Shown here: positions 36,188 to 43,764 of the stretch, one piece after another
Position numbering within the stretch: the first letter of the stretch is position 1
Layout: each line of letters starts with the position of its first letter
Assembly (NCBI RefSeq): GCF_000211815.1
Contig: NZ_GL890851.1
Span: 12,406 to 76,405 of the forward strand
Direction of reading: 5' to 3'
Source: Moorena producens 3L
GTDB taxonomy: Bacteria; Cyanobacteriota; Cyanobacteriia; Cyanobacteriales; Coleofasciculaceae
Length of the DNA stretch: 64,000 bases
Translations under genes and position numbers: made by a program
The notes under the pieces: model-generated
What the model was told of the DNA's origin: nothing
The model's input: only the letters and a program-made list of their open reading frames with translations
The model's database searches: none

Positions 36188-36395
36188 TTGACACTCCCCG
36201 CCCGCTTATGGACGGGGATTCTTGTTTCATAGAGCCAACTTGCGTGAACCTTGCCGGAGTCAGGAAGAGTAGAGGTCGATTCTCCGCAAGGGTATCGGCG
36301 TTCGCCTTTGGCGTGGCCTACGGCCAAGCCGACGCTACGCGAACGGATCAACGATCCAGGTTCCAGTATGCCCCACCGTACCTTACCTTTTTTTT
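36188..36395 (-). mobile_element. Solo right end of a TnpB element
   Basis: TTGACACTCCCCG at 36188 and the following AGAAGAGTAGAGG, then AGGTTCCAGTATGCCCCACC near 36358, match in order the reverse complement of the right end of the intact element at 19.1-19.24 kb. No tnpB coding part remains. About 45 bp with inverted ends GTTCGC/GCGAAC (near 36299-36345) are inserted relative to the intact copy. Confidence 0.75.
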
Positions 36396-36494
36396 ACATA
36401 TAGATAGATACTTTTTTTATCTAATTTTTTTTCATAGACGTTGTCTTGATGCAAAGCGCGAGTGGGGGAAACCACGGCAGTCGCTCATGGTTTG

Positions 36495-36594
36495 AAGTTA
36501 CCGTAAGACAGGCTCGCCTTAATCAATAAGTTTTAACCCTTTTTTGCATAACCTACCAACCATAAAGGCTCAACGTAATCAGGTTTCGTCTCCG
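36495..36594 (+). repeat. Family A hairpin element, copy 4
   Basis: It starts AAGTTACCGTAAG and ends GGTTTCGTCTCCG, exactly 100 bp. The left arm is GACAGGCTCGCC but the right arm is decayed (GGCTCAACGTAATC). It lies inside another repeat (family C), between TCGCTCATGG and AGACCCCCAAGACCG. Confidence 0.8.
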
Positions 36595-36634
36595 GGGAGA
36601 CCCCCAAGACCGCGCTGCCTCCCCAAGACCGTAA

Positions 36635-36677
36635 TGGTGCGCTTGACCCGTAATTAAATTCGCCACGGGTCGCACCT
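36635..36677 (-). repeat. Family B hairpin element, copy 4
   Basis: Inverted relative to copy 1: GGTGCG at 36636 and CGCACCT at 36671-36677, with an inner GACCCGT/ACGGGTC stem. The flanks CAAGACCG and CTGCATCGCTT are the same family C sequence that surrounds copy 1. Confidence 0.75.
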
Positions 36678-36854
36678 CTGCATCGCTTAAGTCGTGCTTA
36701 CCAAATTACGCAATATGTATCTGATACATATTTTTTACGTTGTCTACTTATCATTAGATAGTATTTATCTAGTTTTTGGTTTCTTGTTGAGATTTTTAAT
36801 AACACGCAGTGCGAAAACTGTCAAGTTTTCACTTAAAAAGAAAGCCGTCTCTAG

Positions 36855-36956
36855 AAGTTACCGTAAGAGTTAAGAAGCCTTAATTAATAAGTTTTAACCC
36901 TTTTGCTCATAGCCTGCTCCCAATAAATGCTTCTTAACTCTGAGGCGCGCGTCTCC
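36855..36956 (+). repeat. Family A hairpin element, copy 5 (different stem)
   Basis: The conserved start AAGTTACCGTAAG and loop AATAAGTTTTAACCCTTTT are kept. The arms are GAGTTAAGAAGC and GCTTCTTAACTC: no sequence similarity to the other stems, yet perfectly complementary over 12 bp. The end is GTCTCC. Confidence 0.85.
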
Positions 36957-37023
36957 TATAAGGACGGGGCGCGATTACCCAAAATTTTTGGTAAAAAGAC
37001 GCACGGAAGTAGCACAAAAACGA

Positions 37024-37965
37024 ATGGAGATTGCTAACAGAGGCGAGTTAACCGACGAACAGTGGGAAAAGCAAAGCGCCCTTATTACCACCTCAAAAAG
37101 CTTGGGAACGAAGTTACCGTAAGATAGGGTCGCCTTAATCAATAAGTTTTAACCCTTTTACCCATAGCCTGTCGCCCATAAAGGCGACCCTATCTAAGGT
37201 TTCGTCTCCGGACTGGAAAACCAGCACATGACAATCGTTCCATCATTAATGGGATTATCACCGATCTTGAGAACAGGCGCACCCTGGAGAGATTTACCTC
37301 CGGATTACGGAATTCACAGTACAGTCTCCAGTCGGTTCTACCGATGGCGAAAACCTGGTATTTGGGATCAAATTTGGGCAGGTCTTCAACAAAAAGCTGT
37401 AGCCGTTGGGCTGATTGATTGGGAAGTCCATTTTGCCGACAGTACCGTAGTCAGAGCACATCAACATGCGGCGGTCGCAAAAGAGGGCAACAAAACCAAG
37501 CTAAGCGGCGTAGCACTTGGAGGTTTCTCTACAAAAGTCCACAAAGCGAGCTGAAGGGTTTGGAAAACCAATGGTTTTTGTCCTAACATCAGCTTGTAGT
37601 CATGACACCATTGCTTTTGATGACTTACTGACTGGAGGAAAAGTCAAAGGAATTGGACTTCGAAGACCAAAAAGTCGATTTCGCTACTTTTTAGGTGATA
37701 AAGCTTACAGTAGTCAAGCAATTAGAGAAAAACTGCGTTTTCAGGGAGCAACCCCTATTATTCCCCCCGAAAAGCAATGAGAAAAAACGAGAACGCTTCA
37801 ATCGGGGTCTGCAAACGAGAACGAAATCGAGTCGAACGACTTATTAATCGCCTCAAGCAAAATCGACGAATCGCAACTCGTTATGAGAAATATGCCATCA
37901 ATTATCAAGCGATGTTGACTATTGCCTCTATATTACTCTGGCACGAGAAGTGCATGGGGTCAGAT
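37024..37965 (+). pseudogene. IS5-type transposase with multiple frameshifts
   Basis: Pieces in different frames read in order LTDEQWEK, PLLPPQKAWER, TGKPAHDNRSIINGII, ILRTGAPWRDLPPDYG, DWEVHFADSTVVRAHQHAAV, GFGKPMVFVLTSA, FRYFLGDKAYSSQAIREKLR and NRVERLINRLKQNRRIATRY. This is the IS5/IS1031-type DDE transposase. A family A element is inserted after AWER, and further frameshifts lie near 37255, 37545 and 37780. The gene is dead. Confidence 0.85.
37111..37210 (+). repeat. Family A hairpin element, copy 6, inserted in the IS5-type transposase
   Basis: Removing exactly 100 bp, AAGTTACCGTAAG through GGTTTCGTCTCCG, rejoins TGGGAACG to GACTGG and restores the transposase reading WERTGKPAHDNR. The stem arms are GATAGGGTCGCC and GGCGACCCTATC, a perfect 12 bp. 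The boundary is ambiguous by 2 bp (CG). Confidence 0.92.
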
Positions 37966-37966
37966 C

Positions 37967-38041
37967 AGTCAAACGAGCAGGGATTTTCAACCAGCCGTAC
38001 CAGCAATCCCGGTGCTTGTTTACTACCTCCCGTTGATTAGC
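37967..38041 (+). repeat. Dispersed repeat D, copy 2
   Basis: Shares AGCAGGGATTTTCAACCAGC, CGTACCAGCA and TTTACTACCTCCCGTTGATT with 8665-8744, where it lies inside a family E element. It is followed by a partial family E right end, ATGCTTACG, at about 38090-38099. Confidence 0.8.
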
Positions 38042-38109
38042 TGACGCCTAAGGGCTGATAGCACCTCAAGCAGCGTGCGCTACGCGCATATGCTTACGTT
38101 GATTTTATC

Positions 38110-39219
38110 CTAATCAGCATCCCCTGGTGAATAAATCACACCAGGTGTGTGGTCAGGATTAATTTCAACCACCAAGTCTACTAGATTTGGGTTTCGAGTC
38201 AGGGGTGTAATAAATAATTCTGGATGGAGAGCTTTCCAAAAATAGTTGACAAAATCTCTAATTTGTGAATCTTCCATCCCTGACTTACCCTGAGCAATCA
38301 TCTGTTTCTCTGCCTGTAGTCGCCATTGCTGACTGAGGCGGTAGTCAGTAGGGTAGAGTACCATCAATCGGTCTAATCGTTCCCACAGGGGTACATAAAG
38401 CCTCAGTTGCTGATTCATATCCCGAGCAAACTCTCGGTCTTCCAAGGTATGAATCGGTTCTGGAACAGAGCCATCAAACGCTTCTGGCTCAATGGGTCGA
38501 ACCCCAACAAACCACCCTTCAAACAATACAATATCAATACTTTCGACCACCTCTGGAGTGATTCGGTCTCCAGCCCCCCCAAAAGCTGATTTATCAAACC
38601 GAGGCACGAGGATTTGTGGCGTAGGGGAAGGGGATCGTAATTGGTCTAATAGCTGTAAACCCAGCTCAACATCATGAGTTCCAGGGGGACCACGCCAGAT
38701 CAGCCTGCGGTCTTGTTCTTGAAGCTGTTGTCGCTCCTTGTAGGTTTTGTAGAGGTCATCGATAGACAGGCTGAGAGTGCGTTCGCTGAAAGCGGGACGA
38801 AGTCCATCGCCTAATTTGTGGAGAATCACACTTAAGACTGCCGCTAGAGTGGTTTTCCCGGTGCCCTGCCCTCCTAATATGCCCTGAATCAAAGGACGTC
38901 CCAGCTGTTTACGACAGGATACCAACTCCATGGCTAAAGGAAGCCAGAGGTTCCAGAGGCATAAGAGAGTCTTTTGCTGTGTTTCAGGAGTAGTTTCAAA
39001 ATACGGTAGACGGAGAATATCTGGGTAGACTATCTCAAACAAATGCGATCGCGCTTGGATTACCTGTTCACCATTATCCTCTGTGATGCCAAACGCCTTT
39101 GCCTTTAGGTGATCAGCCAGTTCCTCAGCCAAGAGTTGCTGAGATTCAAGGGGATTGGGTGTTTTTCCTGATACCCACTGCTCGAGAATTTGACCAACGC
39201 TCTTGGTGTCACTTGTCAT
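38110..39219 (-). CDS. D-glycerate 3-kinase
   Basis: The 369-residue protein is of the plant/cyanobacterial glycerate kinase type, which phosphorylates glycerate to 3-phosphoglycerate in the last step of photorespiratory recycling. It has a P-loop GGQGTGKTT near residue 118, SIDDLYKTYKERQQL near residue 150, RGPPGTHDVELGLQLLDQL near residue 173 and ILFEGWFVG-like VLFEGWFVGVRP near residue 232. These are diagnostic of the kinase family that also resembles phosphoribulokinase and uridine kinase. It stands alone between transposon debris and a Ycf20-like gene. Confidence 0.9.
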   Translation of the reverse strand: MTSDTKSVGQILEQWVSGKTPNPLESQQLLAEELADHLKAKAFGITEDNGEQVIQARSHLFEIVYPDILRLPYFETTPETQQKTLLCLWNLWLPLAMELVSCRKQLGRPLIQGILGGQGTGKTTLAAVLSVILHKLGDGLRPAFSERTLSLSIDDLYKTYKERQQLQEQDRRLIWRGPPGTHDVELGLQLLDQLRSPSPTPQILVPRFDKSAFGGAGDRITPEVVESIDIVLFEGWFVGVRPIEPEAFDGSVPEPIHTLEDREFARDMNQQLRLYVPLWERLDRLMVLYPTDYRLSQQWRLQAEKQMIAQGKSGMEDSQIRDFVNYFWKALHPELFITPLTRNPNLVDLVVEINPDHTPGVIYSPGDAD

Positions 39220-39322
39220 TTATCGTTTCTCGGTCAGTAGTTGCATCAGACGTCTCCCTTGTTAGGATTCAGCAGTAATTACTCAGCAGTGATTACTAAC
39301 TCATTAGTAACTGATTACTATT

Positions 39323-39673
39323 TTAAGAGCCAAGCTTGAAGGCTTCTAAATACATACTGTATACCAGACCAATTTTAAAAGCATTGACTACATCTGCCAA
39401 CCATGAAACCCGGTCAACGGTTTGATTTAATTGGCCTTTTGGAAATTTACCGCTATAAATCAACCGGTTAACTGCTTCTGTAAAAACAATCAACATCCCA
39501 GATAGTATCCATTCCTGGCCAGTTCCTGCTGTAGTACACAGGGCTTGTCCTACCAAGAAGCCAAACAGAAAGCTAATCAGGACCATCGACAGGCGTCGCC
39601 AGGGATTAGCAAACCATAGCCCCAGCCGCGTCCATAAAAAATCAACTAAATTATTAAGACGGGTATTCTGCAT
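39323..39673 (-). CDS. Ycf20-like protein (DUF565)
   Basis: The 116-residue protein has two or three hydrophobic segments (about 27-46, 54-70 and 95-110) and the family features RLGLWFANPWRRLSMVLISF near residue 16 and GQALCTTAGTGQEW near residue 42. Ycf20 homologues occur in cyanobacteria and plastids, and plant versions have been linked to photoprotective quenching. No function is established from this sequence. It is 103 bp upstream of the glycerate kinase start, on the same strand, and may share a transcript. Confidence 0.82.
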   Translation of the reverse strand: MQNTRLNNLVDFLWTRLGLWFANPWRRLSMVLISFLFGFLVGQALCTTAGTGQEWILSGMLIVFTEAVNRLIYSGKFPKGQLNQTVDRVSWLADVVNAFKIGLVYSMYLEAFKLGS

Positions 39674-39772
39674 CTACTACACTCGTTGAAATAAGAATAA
39701 CACACGTGTAGACCATGCTATCCGTTTTTGGAATAATGATAGCCTGCTAGACCTCAATCACACCCTAGCCCA

Positions 39773-41713
39773 TTGATGAAGTTTACATTAGCTAATAGGT
39801 TTAAAAATTGGTGGCAATCTTGGCAACAGCATCCCACCACCATCTGGACACTTTCTATTCTGTGGTTACTCCTGATCAGCTGGCTAGCTTTTTTGTGGAA
39901 TTTGGGCAACATCGGTTTAGTAGATGAAACTGAACCCTTGTTTGCTGAGGCCGCTCGCCAGATGACGGTGACAGGTGACTGGATTACCCCTTATTTCAAT
40001 GGTGAGACTCGCTTTGATAAACCCCCCCTAATCTACTGGTTGATGGCAATTGGTTACCGGTTGATTGGGGTGAATGAATGGGCAGTAAGACTGCCGTCAG
40101 CCTTGAGTGCGATCGCATTAACTGGATTAGCCTTTTACACCCTACGATATTATGGGATTTCCCGTCCTGCTGCCTTTACCCCTGATGTAGAGTCAAGTCA
40201 GCACAGGGATAGCAAAATCAACTCTTCCTATCGCCAGCGCCAGTTGTGGATCTGTGCCTGGATTGGTTCAACCCTGATGGCAGTGAATCTTCAAACCATT
40301 ATCTGGGCAAGAACCGGTGTATCAGATATGCTACTCAGCGCCTGTGTCGGGGGTGCATTACTAAGTTTTTTTCTAGGGTATGCCCATCGAAACCATAGGA
40401 ACACAGGAGCACAGGAGCTCGGAAGCAGCGAAAAAACTGTTGCTAAAAGCCCCTCACCCCCTCACAAATACCCTTGCCGTTGGTACCTAGCCTGTTATGT
40501 GCTCATTGCTCTAGCTATCCTTACCAAAGGACCAGTCGGTATCGTTCTACCCACACTAATTATTGGTGGTTTTCTGCTTTACCTGGGCAATGGCAGGGAA
40601 GTATTGCAGGAAATGTGCTTATTTAGAGGCATTGTGATTATTTTGGCTCTGACACTACCTTGGTATCTATTAGTAACCCTAGCCAATGGGCAAGCCTATA
40701 TCGACTCGTTTTTTGGATATCACAATATTCAACGCTTTACTCGCACCGTTAACCGCCACGCTGGGCCTTGGTATTTTTATTTTCCAGTAGTACTAGTAGC
40801 TTTTGCCCCTTGGTCGAGCTACTTGCCGTTTGCGATCGCACGACTAAAATTTTGGCGGCGGGTGCGGTGGAGTAACTCACCCCGTTCTACTCATTTGGGT
40901 TTATTTGCTCTGTTCTGGTTTGTAGGGATTTTCGGCTTTTTTACCATTGCTGCCACTAAACTACCCAGCTATGTGCTACCCCTAATTCCAGCTGCCGCCA
41001 TTCTTTTGGCTTTATTGTGGAGTGACCAACTCACCCATACTAGTACCCTTTCCTGGTCTGCCCGTGTGCCCCTTTCCCGATCCATGCTACTCAGTAGCCT
41101 ATTTAACCTCTTGTTGTTAATTGCCCTTGCCACTGCCATTTTTTTGGCTCCCGAATATATCGGTAGTGGACCAGCAGCACCAGACTTACCGGAGCAGTTG
41201 CAAGAATCCGGCTTAATGGTGAGGGGAGGTATTATTTGGAGTATAACTGCTATTGTAGCAGCACTGTTGCTCTGGCGACGTTGGTTGTTTGGGCTATGGA
41301 TAGTCAACCTAGTGGGATTTTTAGCCTTTCTTATTTTCGTGTTGACCCCTACTTTCTTGTTAGTGGATCAAGTGCGTCAATTACCCCTACGGCAATTATC
41401 TGCCATTGCTGTTCAAGAAAAGCAATCGTCAGAAGAATTGATTATGATTGGTTTCAAAAAACCCAGTGTGGTTTTTTACACCCAGCAACCCGTCACCTAC
41501 ATGAGCAAAGGTAAAAAAGCACGAAATTACATGAAAGAAATAGCAGTGACTCAGCCTTCACCTCCCTCCGTTTTGATGTTAGCTAGGAAGAAAAGGCTAA
41601 AGAAAGCCAAGCTAAAACCTGAGCAATATACTACCTTAGCTAGTCTTGGTCCCTATAAACTCATTCGCGTTTCCAAACAAGTTTTTGTTGATAAATCTAA
41701 AATTAAAAACTAA
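39773..41713 (+). CDS. Glycosyltransferase family 39 (ArnT-like) membrane protein
   Basis: The 646-residue protein has an N-terminal membrane helix, then a first loop NIGLVDETEPLFAEAARQMT with the acidic DE pair near residue 48, RFDKPPLIYWLMAIGYRLIG near residue 81 and NEWAVRLPSALSAI near residue 101. These are the signature of lipid-linked sugar transferases such as ArnT and protein mannosyltransferases. At least ten membrane segments follow, with TKGPVGIVLPTLIIGG near residue 245. It likely transfers a sugar from a polyprenyl carrier on the periplasmic side. The acceptor is unknown. The first ATG has no clear ribosome site. Confidence 0.88.
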   Translation: MMKFTLANRFKNWWQSWQQHPTTIWTLSILWLLLISWLAFLWNLGNIGLVDETEPLFAEAARQMTVTGDWITPYFNGETRFDKPPLIYWLMAIGYRLIGVNEWAVRLPSALSAIALTGLAFYTLRYYGISRPAAFTPDVESSQHRDSKINSSYRQRQLWICAWIGSTLMAVNLQTIIWARTGVSDMLLSACVGGALLSFFLGYAHRNHRNTGAQELGSSEKTVAKSPSPPHKYPCRWYLACYVLIALAILTKGPVGIVLPTLIIGGFLLYLGNGREVLQEMCLFRGIVIILALTLPWYLLVTLANGQAYIDSFFGYHNIQRFTRTVNRHAGPWYFYFPVVLVAFAPWSSYLPFAIARLKFWRRVRWSNSPRSTHLGLFALFWFVGIFGFFTIAATKLPSYVLPLIPAAAILLALLWSDQLTHTSTLSWSARVPLSRSMLLSSLFNLLLLIALATAIFLAPEYIGSGPAAPDLPEQLQESGLMVRGGIIWSITAIVAALLLWRRWLFGLWIVNLVGFLAFLIFVLTPTFLLVDQVRQLPLRQLSAIAVQEKQSSEELIMIGFKKPSVVFYTQQPVTYMSKGKKARNYMKEIAVTQPSPPSVLMLARKKRLKKAKLKPEQYTTLASLGPYKLIRVSKQVFVDKSKIKN

Positions 41714-41832
41714 AAGTTTAGTTGTCACACTTCACACTTCACACTTCATACTTCATACTTCACAATTTTATTCAAATAACAAATTACTAATTATTAGCTG
41801 TTGACTAGTAAACCAAAATTGACATCATTATT

Positions 41833-42879
41833 TTACTTCTGTTGCTTAAGTTGTAATAGTTGATTTAGTCTGGGGCCGTGCTTGTCAGCCAGATTCCTCG
41901 GTCGATAATCAGGCCGCTTCATCCAGCGTTCTATTACACTCTGGTGAAGGTCATCAAAGTTATCCGAAATCTCCCGTAGCTTGCGCCCTGTGAACTTGAA
42001 TAGACCCAGAGCATTGTTGAAATCAATATCATAATCAAGGTTGATACCAGTAGGAATTGCCCTTGGGTCAAACTCAAGACCAAGACCGATCTTGCCGATT
42101 GAGTCCATCATCCACTGCAGTGCGCCGTCGGACAAGCCGCTCTGCTCCTGGGAGCCACCACCGACGGAGCCGTGAACCCCTGGAAACCATACTTCACGAA
42201 CAACCTGGGTCTGGGAAAGGTGGCTTTTGTCCATTGGCGTCACGTCAAAGACTTTGCGCTGCTCATCAATGGATACAGCGTGCAACCCATGCTCAATAAT
42301 CGGACTCAAAGAGGTATCGTGGAATCTGTACCTCTTGTTAAACCTTTTGTCAAACCACAAAAAGGGGGATAAATTAGGGATACCAAGGGAACCAACCGTG
42401 TCCCAGCAGCCAAGCAAGGTAATGGGGACACTTTCTCCGTATTTTTTGCGGAATTCTACCATTTGTTGGTGATTGGGCTTGATATCCCGAGAGCGGTACA
42501 TTTCGTAGGCTTCCGGAGCTTTACGGATCTCGGAGCGGGATAGCAAGCCTGATTTATAAATCATTCCAGCTAGACTGCGCACTGTATAAGCCCCACGGCT
42601 GAAACCGAATAGGTAGATTTCGTCACCAGGGATGTAGTTCAGGCAAAGAAAGCGATAAGCATCCTGGATATTGGTATCAATCCCTCTGCCAAAAGCGCCA
42701 CCGAAAAGCTTGCTCTTCAGAGAGTCTTCTGTGCCAATTCCCTCATCGTAGAATACGATTTGTAGAACTCCGTGACTACCCAATGCTTTAACTGCCTGAG
42801 AAATCTTAACCACATTGCTTGGGTAAGTACTTGATAACTCTTGCCATGTTCCATCACAACATACCACAAGACGTTTCAT
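41833..42879 (-). CDS. DUF2235 alpha/beta hydrolase
   Basis: The 348-residue soluble protein starts MKRLVVCCDGTWQ, has the nucleophile elbow FGFSRGAYTVRSL near residue 92, CWDTVGSLG near residue 157 with an acidic residue, and VWFPGVHGSVGGG near residue 229 with the probable catalytic histidine. This is the DUF2235 family, which includes Tle1-type phospholipase effectors of type VI secretion. There is no signal peptide and no secretion gene nearby, so an effector role is not supported here. A GGAGGTAG ribosome site lies just upstream of the ATG. Confidence 0.88.
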   Translation of the reverse strand: MKRLVVCCDGTWQELSSTYPSNVVKISQAVKALGSHGVLQIVFYDEGIGTEDSLKSKLFGGAFGRGIDTNIQDAYRFLCLNYIPGDEIYLFGFSRGAYTVRSLAGMIYKSGLLSRSEIRKAPEAYEMYRSRDIKPNHQQMVEFRKKYGESVPITLLGCWDTVGSLGIPNLSPFLWFDKRFNKRYRFHDTSLSPIIEHGLHAVSIDEQRKVFDVTPMDKSHLSQTQVVREVWFPGVHGSVGGGSQEQSGLSDGALQWMMDSIGKIGLGLEFDPRAIPTGINLDYDIDFNNALGLFKFTGRKLREISDNFDDLHQSVIERWMKRPDYRPRNLADKHGPRLNQLLQLKQQK

Positions 42880-43630
42880 GGTCTACCTCCTTTAAAAAAC
42901 TTACTTACTCTTACTTACTATTTAAATTAACGTAAATACTTTCTAGCAACTCAGATTAAGCGACCGCTCCATTCATTAACCATAAGCAATACTATTGTTG
43001 GCACTTATTTTTGGTAATCTTACTATTTAATCATCCTTTTGTTAACCGTAACCAGTTTGTTGGTTTGCCGTTTTCATATTTATTTTTATGCTTGTTATTA
43101 CGTTTTAACCTTGTCCTGTTTTTCGTTTAATTATTTTTAGTAAAACTCATTAAACATTACGATATTAATTAGCCACAAATATTAACTATGATTAAATATA
43201 AATGCTAAGGTAAACGTGAGATAAATCCAAATAACTTTGGCTGGATAGGAGGTGTCTTCTCCATATTAGCTTGAATTTCGAAAGAAGGCTCACGCCATAA
43301 TCGTTGATTTGCCGTGGGATCAATTGCAACCAACCAATATAGCAATTATCATAGCTATGAGGTACAAAATTTCGGGATTTTAGGGAACAGCGGATCACCG
43401 GAACAGCGGATCACCTGAAGAGAGAAGAGGGAAGAGGGAATAGGGAATAGGGAATAGGGAATAGGAATGCGCTGCATCAAAACAGGGAATCAACGTCAAA
43501 AAAGACTGTACCTCATAACTGCGATCAACGCTATAAATTGGGCGAAGGGCATCCTTATGGTATAATAAACTGATCAGATAGTTAGGAATTGCTGTTGTTT
43601 GTACTTGAATCCAAAAGAGGAAGGTTCAAC
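42880..43630. other. AT-rich spacer with short repeats
   Basis: No gene is supported. GGAACAGCGGATCACC is duplicated near 43384-43415, followed by an AGGGAATAGGG tandem tract to about 43467. The remainder is AT-rich without recognisable structure. Confidence 0.5.
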
Positions 43631-43659
43631 AAAACAGTTTGGCATCATTGGCTTTATGA

Positions 43660-43764
43660 TCCCCACGGCTGGCTTTGTTCGCAACAAGTGTCTCCAAGAC
43701 TGGATGGACAATCACGGTGTCGGACAATATGACCGACTTGCATCCCACCCCTTTAAAGGGTTGG
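43660..43764 (+). pseudogene. TnpB N-terminal fragment
   Basis: The plus strand reads TAGFVRNKCLQDWMDNHGVG then QYDRLASHPF, closely resembling the N-terminal FIRNSCIRLWMDNKGTNKFD region of TnpB proteins including the intact copy at 18 kb. Nothing of the catalytic part follows; the sequence runs into the end of the histidine kinase gene on the other strand. Confidence 0.65.

Noticed and set aside
36163..36495. 110-codon open frame
   Set aside because: It spans the solo TnpB right end and a palindromic insertion, so it is not a gene.
41833..42879. Type VI secretion effector
   Set aside because: The DUF2235 hydrolase family includes such effectors, but there are no secretion, VgrG or immunity genes nearby.
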